Positions 45,103 to 56,054 of a stretch of DNA of 64,000 nt are shown here, piece after piece. Below the pieces are notes generated by a model, which did not search any database, was not told the origin of the DNA, and worked only from the letters and a program-made list of their open reading frames with translations. A program made the position numbers and the translations under genes. Source of the DNA: Argyresthia goedartella (Eukaryota > Arthropoda > Insecta > Lepidoptera > Argyresthiidae); contig OX463812.1 in NCBI GenBank assembly GCA_949825045.1, forward strand, positions 3,332,661 to 3,396,660. The letters are read 5' to 3'. Numbering within the stretch: the stretch's first letter is position 1; every line of letters begins with the position of its first letter.

Positions 45103-48032
45103 ATTGACTTCCCACCAACCTAGGCACATATTGACTTCCCACCAACCTAGGCACATATTGACTTCCCACCAACCTAGGCACATATTGACTTCCCACCAAC
45201 CTAGGCACATATTGACTTCCCACCAACCTAGGCACATATTGACTTCCCACCAACCTAGGCACATATTGACTTCCCACCAACCTAGGCACATATTGACTTC
45301 CCCCCACCAACCTAGGCACATATTGACTTCCCACCAACCTAGGCACATATTGACTTCCCACCAACCTAGGCACATATTGACTTCCCACCAACCTAGGCAC
45401 ATATTGACTTCCCACCAACCTAGGCACATATTGACTTCCCACCAACCTAGGCACATATTGACTTCCCACCAACCTAGGCACATATTGACTTCCCACCAAC
45501 CTAGGCACATATTGACTTCCCACTAACCTAGGCACATATTGACTTCCCACCAACCTAGGCACATATTGACTTCCCACCAACCTAGGGACATATTGACTTC
45601 CCACCAACCTAGGCACATATTGACTTCCCACCAACCTAGGCACATATTGACTTCCCACCAACCTAGGCACATATTGACTTCCCACCAACCTAGGCACATA
45701 TTGACTTCCCACCAACCTAGGCACATATTGACTTCCCACCAACCTAGGCACATATTGACTTCCCACCAACCTAGGCGCATATTGACTTCCCACCAACCTA
45801 GGCGCATATTGACTTCCCACCAACCTAGGCACATATTGACTTCCCACCAACCTAGGCACATATTGACTTTCCACCAACCTAGGCACATATTGACTTCCCA
45901 CCAACCTAGGCACATATTGACTTCCCACCAACCTAGGCACATATTGACTTCCCACCAACCTAGGCACATATTGACTTCCCACCAACCTAGGCACATATTG
46001 ACTTCCCACCAACCTAGGCACATATTGACTTCCCACCAACCTAGGCACATATTGACTTCCCACCAACCTAGGCACATATTGACTTCCCACCAACCTAGGC
46101 ACATATTGACTTCCCACCAACCTAGGCACATATTGACTTCCCACCAACCTAGGCACATATTGACTTCCCACCAACCTAGGCACATATTGACTTCCCACCA
46201 ACCTAGGCACATATTGACTTCCCACCAACCTAGGCACATATTGACTTCCCACCAACCTAGGCACATATTGACTTCCCACCAACCTAGGCACATATTGACT
46301 TCCCACCAACCTAGGCACATATTGACTTCCCACCAACCTAGGCACATATTGACTTCCCACCAACCTAGGCACATATTGACTTCCCACCAACCTAGGCACA
46401 TATTGACTTCCCACCAACCTAGGCACATATTGACTTCCCCCCACCAACCTAGGCACATATTGACTTCCCCCCACCAACCTAGGCACATATTGACTTCCCA
46501 CCAACCTAGGCACATATTGACTTCCCACCAACCTAGGCACATATTGACTTCCCACCAACCTAGGCACATATTGACTTCCCACCAACCTAGGCACATATTG
46601 ACTTCCCACCAACCTAGGCACATATTGACTTCCCACCAACCTAGGCACATATTGACTTCCCACCAACCTAGGCACATATTGACTTCCCACCAACCTAGGC
46701 ACATATTGACTTCCCACCAACCTAGGCACATATTGACTTCCCACCAACCTAGGGACATATTGACTTCCCACCAACCTAGGCACATATTGACTTCCCACCA
46801 ACCTAGGCACATATTGACTTCCCACCAACCTAGGCACATATTGACTTCCCACCAACCTAGGCACATATTGACTTCCCACCAACCTAGGCACATATTGACT
46901 TCCCACCAACCTAGGCACATATTGACTTCCCACCAACCTAGGCACATATTGACTTCCCACCAACCTAGGCGCATATTGACTTCCCACCAACCTAGGCACA
47001 TATTGACTTCCCACCAACCTAGGCACATATTGACTTCCCACCAACCTAGGCACATATTGACTTTCCACCAACCTAGGCACATATTGACTTCCCACCAACC
47101 TAGGCACATATTGACTTCCCACCAACCTAGGCACATATTGACTTCCCACCAACCTAGGCACATATTGACTTCCCACCAACCTAGGCACATATTGACTTCC
47201 CACCAACCTAGGCACATATTGACTTCCCACCAACCTAGGCACATATTGACTTCCCACCAACCTAGGCACATATTGACTTCCCACCAACCTAGGCACATAT
47301 TGACTTCCCACCAACCTAGGCACATATTGACTTCCCACCAACCTAGGCACATATTGACTTCCCACCAACCTAGGCACATATTGACTTCCCACCAACCTAG
47401 GCACATATTGACTTCCCACCAACCTAGGCACATATTGACTTCCCACCAACCTAGGCACATATTGACTTCCCACCAACCTAGGCACATATTGACTTCCCAC
47501 CAACCTAGGCACATATTGACTTCCCACCAACCTAGGCACATATTGACTTCCCACCAACCTAGGCACATATTGACTTCCCACCAACCTAGGCACATATTGA
47601 CTTCCCACCAACCTAGGCACATATTGACTTCCCACCAACCTAGGCACATATTGACTTCCCACCAACCTAGGCACATATTGACTTCCCACCAACCTAGGCA
47701 CATATTGACTTCCCACCAACCTAGGCACATATTGACTTCCCACCAACCTAGGCACATATTGACTTCCCACCAACCTAGGCATATATTGACTTCCCACCAA
47801 CCTAGGCACATATTGACTTCCCACCAACCTAGGCACATATTGACTTCCCACCAACTTAGGCACGTATTGACTTCCCACCAACCTAGGCACATATTGACTT
47901 CCCACCAACCTAGGCACATATTGACTTCCCACCAACCTAGGCACATATTGACTTCCCACCAACCTAGGCACGTATTGACTTCCCACCAACCTAGGCACAT
48001 ATTGACTTCCCACCAACCTAGGCACATATTGA
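45103..48032. repeat. 27-bp satellite array, 108 units
   Basis: Unit core ACTTCCCACCAACCTAGG plus CACATATTG. From 45103 to 48027 the length is 2925 bp. Three units have an extra CCC (units 8, 50 and 51), leaving exactly 108 units of 27 bp, then a partial unit. Variants are rare: units 18 and 61 (GGGACAT), 25, 26 and 69 (GGCGCAT), 29 and 73 (CTTTCC). The last ~10 units are the most diverged. The unit is a multiple of three and has frames without stops, so long frames exist on both strands (for example 45101-48181 minus and 45539-48121 plus); they are by-products. Confidence 0.97.
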
Positions 48033-48227
48033 GACATCGCGACGTTGAACCTCATGCCATGGTAATACAATTCAAAACATATAACGGGAAAATTACTTCT
48101 ATTGAAGTCATGGGTCGTTGAGGGGTTAAGAGAAAAGAGATTTCTTCCAGCAACCCAAAGCATGGTAGGAAAATTAGTCATGAAAGGGTAGGTAGTGCAC
48201 TATATCTAACCTACAGTAAAATACATA
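48033..48227. repeat. Satellite right flank: CATGCCATGG block and LINE 3' end
   Basis: GAACCTCATGCCATGGTAAT (48048-48068) recurs at 15465 and 50650. AAGAGATTTCTTCCAGCAAC (48134-48155) matches the minus AAGCTCGCCTTT-family 3' ends. Confidence 0.5.
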
Positions 48228-48836
48228 CTAGTAGCCCTGTGGGCAGTAAACCTCGCTAACAGGGGGGACTGTGAACCCGTTTTTTAGGTCAATATTTTAG
48301 ATTCAATCAAAATCAAGTAGTAAAGTAGCCGCACCAATAACTTTGTAAACTACAATTTGCGATTTAAAATAAAATCTATTGACTTTTCACGAAAATAGTT
48401 ATAGTCTATTTTACTCACTCTCATGGTCTGATTAGATCCTCTTTACTAATCCGTCTCCTACTTCGAGGAGTCCAAACTTGGTGTGTTTTGTTTCTTGGAT
48501 TTTTAGAAAACAGGCGGCCGAAAGGTAATGTTGTAGTATATTTTAAGAACCTGCTCACAAAGCCCTTTAACTAAATACCCCACACGATGGGAAAAAAAAC
48601 ATACATTTTTTTATGACGTCATAACTGCCCCCCCAAGGGGAAAATCGAGAAAAGTTCTTGACAAAAAAAATCTTTTAATTCAAGGAACACGTGTGCCAAG
48701 TTTTGTGAGGATAACTTGAAAACTGTGGCCCCAGGACCGGAACTGACAGACACCAGACATAGAGACAGACGAAAGCAAAATCGGCCTCCTACCTTGTCGA
48801 AATGGAGCCCTTCGCTCGCTTCGCTCACTCGGTCAA
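48228..48836 (-). mobile_element. Helitron-like non-autonomous element, copy 3 (right of satellite)
   Basis: The minus-strand 3' end is CTGCCCACAGGGCTACTAG followed by T, with hairpin stem GCCC/GGGC and loop ACA. Same orientation and blocks as copy 2, with an extra segment near its 3' end (48250-48350) that includes CCGCACCAATAACTTTGTAA, also present in repeat G. Confidence 0.6.
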
Positions 48837-49199
48837 TAAGTAAATTAAATATCTATAAAACACTCATTGTCAAAAAATTCTTCAAAATCAGAAGGTCGCG
48901 GCAACGCTACTTGTCAGAACAACACTTTACTAGTGGTTCCTTTCTAGGGTTCCGTACCTTAAACTGAGAAAAAAATAACTCAGTACCACTTCGTTTTCCT
49001 TCCGACTGACTGTCGAGAACATTTTTCTAAGGAACGCCTGGAAGTATTAAGTTGATATTTACCTATATATCAATTACTCAAGTCTTTGGTCTCATATAGA
49101 CGTGAAAAAATTAAACTTCTTGGTCAACTCATTAAAACAACGTCGGTTTGTGCAACTGACTTGCTGCATTTGCTTTATATTCGCAAAGGACTCAAAATC

Positions 49200-49311
49200 A
49201 ATAGGGTACTTTCCATTGACCTGGAGTCATGAAATTTGTCAAGAAGCAAGCTGATAACACCTTGCTTAGTCCCACATTGCATGACTCTAGGTCAACGGAT
49301 AGTACCCTAAT
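49200..49311. mobile_element. Small fold-back element with 32-bp arms
   Basis: Left arm AATAGGGTACTTTCCATTGA and right arm TCAACGGATAGTACCCTAAT are the outer parts of inverted arms (49200-49231 and 49280-49311) with about four mismatches in 32. The 48-bp centre is unique in the window. Confidence 0.7.
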
Positions 49312-49329
49312 GGTTTGTTTTTTGTATTG

Positions 49330-49684
49330 TATCTGTCACCGTAAGATAGTCAAAACCGTAAGTTTTGTAAAGTATACCAGACCGACAGGGTTTGGAATTT
49401 ACGTTTATTTTGTTCTCACATGTCAACCTTACACGAAGACTATTCGGGGGCTTCGCTGAGCTCGCCACCTCTAGCCTTCACCTAAGCTACCGCAGTGTTT
49501 GTCCTGGTATTTCGTTTGCAATTCAAGTTTAAACCAGTTTACCATTTAACGGTTTTAACCGTTAGTTGATCAACTAACACGTCATATAGCAAGCAGTTAG
49601 CTACAGTCGATAGTTGACCAACTAACTAGAAAAAAAACGTTAGTTTTACAACTAACGGTTTTGACAATCTTACGGTGACATATA
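49330..49684. mobile_element. TIR element (GTCAAAACC ends) sharing the hairpin core, copy 2
   Basis: Ends CTGTCACCGTAAGATAGTC and GACAATCTTACGGTGAC. The centre has AACCTTACACGAAGACTATT, GGGGG and CACCTAAGCTACCGCAG. It is about 40 bp shorter than the copy at 27415, mainly at the left subterminal repeat. Confidence 0.8.
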
Positions 49685-50141
49685 ATTTATAAGTAAGAAA
49701 ACAATCTGAAAATAGTAAATTTGTAGTTTCTTCGCAAAAAATGGATTTGTGAGGTACCGTTTCGGTGCGCGGGGCCGACTTGTATTTAGCCAGTTTAAAA
49801 AAAACACCTCTGTATATGCAAATAAAAAATTCGCCAAAATTGCTGGCCCTGTGGTTTCCCGCGCAAGCGAGAGTTACAGAATGACTTCAGATTTATGAAT
49901 TGATGATTTCTTTATCAAATACTTAAGTATCGTTCTGTCTCTGCAGATGTCATAAAAAAGAAAGGCACTTAGCGAACGACTTAAGTATTAATTCAGGGCT
50001 TTTGTTTAAACAGTCACCAAAAAGTTTTGAATTTTGTTTATTAACCTGTCTTTTGAAAGAGGTTGTAAGCTCATAGACTAAAACTCTAGAAAGGTAACAA
50101 TGAATTTACTTTTAAGTTAAACTTACAAACAAATTAAAAAA
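49685..50141. other. Unassigned spacer
   Basis: No gene or repeat recognised. Confidence 0.4.
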
Positions 50142-50480
50142 GGCTTGTGTTTAAACGTTCACCAACAACGCACCTATTTAACTATCAATAAATTCGAAAC
50201 GACCGCCAGAATTAGTAAACGAACACCAACTTGTGTTTGGATAAATGATCACCAAACTTCTTTTTACGTTTTGTACTTAAGTTTATCTTTTAAGTATTTT
50301 TTGTTGTTCTTACATGTTAAACCTATCACGAAGGATACAGGGGGCTTTGCTTCGCTCACTCGCTTTACCCTTCACCTAATCCACCGCAGTATTTTGCCCT
50401 GATATTTTCTGGAACTTTTGGTGATCATTTACTCATTTTGGGTAGGAAAAAATATTTTTGTGATCATTATATTTGTTGCC
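50142..50480 (+). mobile_element. GGC...GCC-ended element with hairpin core, copy 3
   Basis: Starts GGCTTGTGTTTAAACGTTCA, ends TATATTTGTTGCC, with the shared core at 50300-50410 (CACGAAGGATACAGGGGGCT, CACCGCAGTATTTTGCCCTG). No clear target duplication at this site. Confidence 0.78.
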
Positions 50481-50932
50481 TTAATTTAGTGAATGTCTTT
50501 CCATTTAGAAACCGGCCCATCAAATTTTGAGTGTCCTGTTACAGTTACAGAATAGGAACAGTTTCTGTAAATTGTCAACAACTGATTGTTTTTCAGCATT
50601 TGTCTAGACGTTTTTTCTAGACGCCTGGATCTCGTTCTGAGGCGCAATTTTTAACCTCATGTCGTGGTAATAAAGTTCAAAACATAAATTAAATTAATTA
50701 AAATGTAACGTAGCCTATTGATGTCCCCACCGAGGAGCACACGCCTTTACCCGGATGCGAGTTAGATTAAGCGATACTCAACCACGCTGGCTAATTGCAG
50801 GTTAATGAATGGGTTTTGCGACTACGACTACCAAGTAGCGATAGAAGCCGGGACCTACAGCTTACTCAAACTCAAACGATTTATTTTTATTTTAAGTAGG
50901 CAACAATTATGTTGTTTTACAAGTAATATATA
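50481..50932. repeat. Spacer with CATGTCGTGG and TTAATGGGCTA-type relics
   Basis: TTTTTAACCTCATGTCGTGG (50650) is a diverged CATGCCATGG block. At 50705-50805, ATTGATGTCCCCACCGAGG and CCAACGCTGG-like text is the inverted TTAATGGGCTA repeat. A minus retroelement tail (TCAAACTCAAACGATTTA) sits at 50870. Confidence 0.45.
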
Positions 50933-51150
50933 TAATACCTTGGACACTATTTACACACATTGATCTAGCCCCAAACTAGGATTCCCTGTATATTGGGTAC
51001 TAGACAACGATACAGATACTTACAAAAAAGCTAAATACATACTAATATTATACATAGATAGATAAACAACCATGACCAGCGTTCAAACATACGTTCTCAG
51101 CAAACAAATATTTGCCCGCACCGGGACTCAAACCCTTGGCTTTGTAGAGA
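50933..51150 (-). mobile_element. tRNA-derived SINE, family B, copy 4, plus a 3' fragment
   Basis: Inverted body (CCTTGGACACTATTTACACA, CCCTGTATATTGGGTACTAG) and damaged head (CCGGGACTCAAACC replaces the B box). A separate plus-strand family B 3' end with ATT tail is at 51237-51285. Confidence 0.75.
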
Positions 51151-51285
51151 GACTGTGAAGTCACTGTCACACAAGTCTGTGGTGTTTTCCACTCCTGCGC
51201 CTAGGCCTCCCCACTTTTATTCCACACCTCCCTCTATCTTGTGTGTAAATAGTGTCCAAGGTATTATTATTATTATTATTATTTT

Positions 51286-51913
51286 CTTTTGGCTTCTCTT
51301 ACCAATCAAGGTGATTACTCTCCAGTTCCTCGCGCCATCTTCTCCTGGGCTCACCTCTTCGGCGGAGTCCGTCTTGAGGTACCAATCTGAAGCAATCTTT
51401 GCCCTACTATCGGGATCCATACTACCGACGTTACCGGCCCAGCTGTTATTTCCTCAAACCCAAAATAAACGGTCAAGTGCGAGTTAGACTCACCCACCAA
51501 GGTTCCGTTCTACGTTCCTGTACAGGCAAATTGCTTTATTGCTTTGGGCCGCACACTAAGATAGCCTGTGTTGATTTTGTGGGAACTAGAAACAGTGACA
51601 TCACACACATAAACATTTGATTCTTCATCCTCCCCAGTTAATAAGTGATTAATAATTATATTATCATCAGACTGCGCATTAATCAAAGCATGTTACTCAC
51701 GTGAAGGCTGAATGATTGAATATCTGTGCCTAAATCACGTGACCAAAAAAAAAGAAGTGCTGGGCTCCATTCGAAATTTGAATTTTTATTTTCTATCTAG
51801 GGCGGCAAAACAAAACAATACTAAAACACCATTATTACTATAATACTATAACACTACCGCTATTATCAGAAGCGTGTTGTAAACGCAAATCTCGTATGAG
51901 GACCACTTTTTTT
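51286..51913. other. Mostly unassigned; SINE family A fragment at 51545-51625 (minus)
   Basis: CACACTAAGATAGCCTGTG, GGGAACTAGAAACAGTGACA and CACACACATAAACATTTG are an inverted, diverged SINE A body. Nothing else recognised. Confidence 0.5.
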
Positions 51914-52370
51914 TATCTACACACGTATCATATACCCTCTCTACTGCGTCCAAAAACCACACGTTACGACCAGCATAATGATAAACTTCTTGGTAAAAAC
52001 TCATTTATTATCTGAATATTGATCATTATGACCATAATGTACCAAAATTTGTCAAATTATGACATTCAAATTTCGAACGCTGACGCCCGCCTGCGTACCG
52101 CCCCTAGTTTGTCTGTGAAGATGGTCCTACTAACATGCTAAAAAGTACAGAGCAATTATCAATGCCACAATGCGGTTGAACATGCGGTTCCTAAACACAT
52201 CAAAGAGAGCTTATGATATGTGTAGATAAACTAGTGTATGTAACTGTACATAATTAGGCATTAAAACTCTCGAGTGATATTGTTATAAAACTCGCCTTCG
52301 GCTCGTTTCATAAACCCACTCTCGAGTTTTAATGCCCTCCATTATGTAGCAGTTACATAAACTACTATTA
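51914..52370 (+). mobile_element. Composite inverted-repeat element, copy H
   Basis: Full length from TATCTACACACGTATCATAT to ACATAAACTACTATTA, including the complete fold-back (CGCCTTCGGCTCGTTTCATA). Its 3' end overlaps the start of copy I by about two bases. Confidence 0.88.
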
Positions 52371-52866
52371 TCTACACACGTATCATAAACCCTCTTTAAT
52401 GCGTACAAAAACCACACGTTACGATCAGCATAATGTTAAAATATCTGGTAAAAACTCATTTCTTATCTGAAAAATTACACATTATGACCATAATGTGTAG
52501 TTTTTCTACATATTATGACATTCAAATTTCGAACGCCGACGCCCGACTGCGTGCCGCCCCTAGTTTGTCTGTGAAGTTGGTACTGACATTTAAATTTCGA
52601 ACGCCGATGCCCGCCTGCATGAAGTTGGTACTACAGAACAAGTTAAACAACTGCAGAGCCAAAATGCCGGTCAAACATACGGTTCCTGAACACATCAAAG
52701 AGAGCTTATGATATGTGTGTAGATAAACTAGTCTATGTAACTGTACATAATTAGGCATTCAAACTCTCGAGTGATATTATTATGAAACTCGCCTTCGGCT
52801 CGTTTCATAAACCCACTCTCGAGTTTTAATGCCCTCCATTATGTAGCAGTTACATAAACTACTATT
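52369..52866 (+). mobile_element. Composite inverted-repeat element, copy I (duplicated-core subtype)
   Basis: Immediately follows copy H. It carries the same internal core duplication as copy B (second GACATTTAAATTTCGAACG at about 52586), and copies the single-base changes GCCCGACTGCG and TTTTTCTACAT seen in B. The open frame is 52433-52711. Confidence 0.88.
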
Positions 52867-52879
52867 AAATTGCGTGTGG

Positions 52880-53033
52880 TTCATTATTTGTTGTTATATC
52901 GGCAATAGAAATATACCCTCTGTGAATGTTTCAGCTTCTACCTATTTCGGTTTATCCGGCCGACAGACGGACAGTGTAGACTTACTAATAGGGTCCCGTA
53001 GGGCATCCTCCGGTTACTTAACCCTAAAAAAGA
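52880..53033 (+). repeat. Interspersed repeat G, 3' part
   Basis: TTATATCGGCAATAGAAATA, GACGGACAGTGTAGACTTAC, AATAGGGTCCCGTAGGGC and TTAACCCTAAAAAAG. Diverged and 5'-truncated. Confidence 0.65.
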
Positions 53034-53323
53034 ACAAATAGCAATGAGTTGTTTTGACGTGTGGCGTTGTGGCAACCTTTTTCCGATCAACCGATTATAA
53101 AATTTGCCATTCAGGATCAAAGGTTAAACGTTGGTTGCGGCATTTTACACGCCCTTTTCACGCAAAACGCAGGCAGGACATATAAAAGTGATGTATGGAC
53201 CTCGTAACTCGATTATAAATTTCCTTCGGAAAATTGATAGGTACTGGATCTGGCATTGGCATGGAAGAGAAATAGACCGCACTTATTATATTAACGAACA
53301 TTTTATGGCTATATTATGTTTTT

Positions 53324-55308
53324 TATCTACACACGTATCATAAACCCTCTTTAATGTGTCCAAAAACCGCACCTTACGAAAAGCATATTGATAACTTCTT
53401 GGTAAAAACTCATTTCTTATCTGAATATTGATAAATTATGACCATAATGTACCAAAATTTGTCATATTATGACATTCAAATTTCGAACGCCGACGCCCGC
53501 CTGCGTGCCGCCCCTAGTTTGTCTGTGAAGTTGGTACTACAAAACAAGCTAAACAACTGCAGAGCAATGATCAATGCCATAATGCCGGTCGAACATTCGG
53601 GTCCTGAACACATCAAAGAGAGCTTATGATTTGTGTGTAGATAAACTAGTGTATGTAACTGTACATAATAGACATTCAGATTGCGCCTTATCTGACTAGA
53701 TTGCGCCTTATCTGACTGACTCGCAACACGGATTCAGGAGTCGCCGCTCAGTAAACACCAACTTGCTGACGCTAGTCGAGATTGTATCTGAGTGCATGGA
53801 CATGGGATGTCAGGTGGACGTTGCCTATATGGACTTCCGTAAGGCGTTCGACAGAGTCGATAACGACGTCCTAATGAAAAAGTTGTCTGCCATTGGTTTT
53901 GCCCCACGGCTGTTGGTTTTCTTCACTGACTACCTCAGGAACCGCCAGCAATATGTGCGACACGGCTGCTTTGAGTCCCAACCGTACCATACACGGTCGG
54001 GCGTTAGCCAAGGGTCTATTCTGGGTCCGTTGTTATTTATCATTATGATAAATGACCTGGAATTAGAGCTGAAATACGCCAATTGCCTTCTATCCTATGC
54101 GGACGATCTGAAACTGATACTTCCCGTGAGTTCAGAGGATGATTTTAGTTTGCTGCAGGATGATCTAGAGGCGGTTCTTAGGTGGAGTGTGAACAACAAA
54201 CTCCTATTTATAAATTCCAAGTGTTATGTTATGTCATTTACGCGCTCTTCTCAGCCTATAAGCGCGACGTATGCACTCGGTACGGAGTCTTTGACTCGAG
54301 TGTATTCGATTAAGGACCTCGGTGTTACGTTCGACCCCAAACTTACATTCCATGAGCACATGAGCACTTTAGCCAAGGAATGCTTTAAAAGATTGGGGTT
54401 CGTAATACGAAATAGTAAGGATTTCCGGAATCTGGGTGTGGTCCAGCTTCTATACACGGCCATAGTGAGAACCAAACTTGAATCTAGCTCAGTTGTTTGG
54501 AATCCGCACGAAAGCTCTTACATACTTTTGCTCGAGAAGGTACACAAAGCTTTCCTACGATACCTTTATAAGAGGAAATTTGGATACTATCCTTACCTTT
54601 ATCCATCCGCTTTCATATTGGGTATGCTCGGATACAACTCACTAGAGATTAGACGTAATACCGAGCAGCTTCTGACTGTGTGTCGATTGTTGCGAGGCGA
54701 CAGTGACTGTGTCGCGCTTGTCGGTGCCGTATGCGCGCTATTCGTGCCCGACAAATATCTACGCGCGCGCAGGTACCGGCGGCTATTAGCGTGCGGCGCG
54801 CATCGCACGGTGGCGCGCCAGCAGTCTCCGCTGGTGAGGGCACGGGACAGTCTCAACGCTCTGTTGGCTGCAGCACCACTGACTGATCTGTTTGGTGATG
54901 CGTGGAGGCATATTGTGCGAGAATGTGGAAGGTTCTGCGAGGAGAATGTATGACAGGGTTGTGTTATATAATTAAGGTATAATTCCAAATGACTGCAATG
55001 ACATTTTTATCATTGAATTATTATTATTATTATTGACATTTTTTTTTGAACTGACATGTAAAATACTATAATTTATTATGATTTAAATGGAAGTGTATAT
55101 TTGTTATTTGTATATTTGTATATGTACAATGAATTGGACATTGTCTGTAATGTTGTGCATTTAACTGTGTTAATAAATAAATAAATAAATAATTAGGCAT
55201 TAAAACTCTCGAGTGATATTATTATGATACTCGCCTTCGGCACGTTTCATAAACCCACTATCGAGTTGTTAATGCCCTCCATTATGTAGCATAAACATAA
55301 ACTACTGT
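53324..55308 (+). mobile_element. Composite inverted-repeat element, copy J, split by a LINE insertion
   Basis: The first part runs 53324-53669 (TATCTACACACGTATCATAA to GTAACTGTACATAAT). The remainder resumes at about 55191 (ATTAGGCATTAAAACTCTCG) and ends at 55308. In intact copies these two parts are contiguous, so the 1.5 kb between them is an insertion. Confidence 0.9.
53686..55190 (+). pseudogene. 5'-truncated non-LTR retrotransposon, RT and C-terminus intact
   Basis: The frame is open from the truncation point (PYLTDSQHGFRSRRS, about 53710) to the stop at 54951-54953; the predicted TTG at 53763 is not a real start. Motif A is AYMDFRKAFDRV, motif B is GVSQGSILGPLL and motif C is LLSYADDLKL. 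The C-terminal region follows (FGYYPYLYPSAFILGMLGYN), then Arg/Ala-rich sequence. ORF1, endonuclease and RT block 1 are missing. The 3' UTR ends in an AATAAATAAATAAAT tail at 55190. At the 5' junction, ATTGCGCCTTATCTGACT occurs twice. Clade: Jockey/CR1 group, not resolved. Catalytic residues are intact, so the copy is fairly young. Confidence 0.88.
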
Positions 55309-55729
55309 TCTTTACTATCCATAGGTACCTAAACACAAAACAAACATTTAATTCATTTTGCGTGACCGTGGCTAGCTCATTGCCGCAGCTATACAAATAG
55401 AAATACAAATAAATGTATTACGTAAAAATAATGATACACATTAACATTAGTAGCAGTAGCAATTAAGCATAAGTACTAGACAATACTCCATCTTTGTTTA
55501 AGTCAACAGTAGTAACAGTGACCCCACAGTAGGCAAAGCCTGTACCGTGGGCGTCTCGACGACATTAAGCACAGTTAAGATTATTGTGACAATGCGGAAA
55601 TCTATGCAGGTACCACCTAAGTAATATAGTACTATAGAATATTAAAACATTATGTTACTTGGTTATGAGTTATTTTGTTATTGGTCAAGGTGACCAACAA
55701 AAGCCCATCAAAATGGCTTCATTATAATC
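55309..55729. other. Unassigned, possible LINE 3' end (minus) at 55390-55620
   Basis: ACAAATAGAAATACAAATAA looks like a minus-strand retroelement tail, followed by a GC-moderate block, but no second copy was found to confirm it. Confidence 0.35.
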
Positions 55730-55895
55730 CGTTTTATTTTATTTTATTTTATTGAACGAAAACGGGGTGGGCAGGAAATTATATTACAGATACGAGTAAG
55801 TAAGACTATTGCCCTACTAGGCAGATTTCCTGGCAGATTCCACTACCAAAATGACAGCTCAATGACAATGACGTGTCAATTAAGTTCCCTTAGGT
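55730..55895 (-). repeat. GAGCCGTCATTT repeat (minus)
   Basis: AACGAAAACGGGGTGGGCAG, GCCCTACTAGGCAGATTTCC and AATGACAGCTCAATGACAAT are the reverse of 41590-41750. Confidence 0.55.
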
Positions 55896-56054
55896 AATCT
55901 CTTTCCCTCCGGCAAACAAGCAATTTATGTGATCAGCAGTTAGGTACTATATTTACATCGGAAGCGATCGTGCTGGTATAGCGACATCTGGCCGAGACGG
56001 GCACTGGGTGGGTGTCTGTTCTATGTTGCATTTGTTTCAGACGCTTCCGTAATA

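Noticed and set aside
45103..48032. CRISPR-like array
   Set aside because: The units are contiguous with no unique spacers, and the genome is eukaryotic.
45101..48181. Very long open frames (1026, 860 and 834 codons) as a repeat protein gene
   Set aside because: They exist on both strands and in several frames because the 27-bp satellite is a multiple of three without stops. There is no start context or non-repeat domain.
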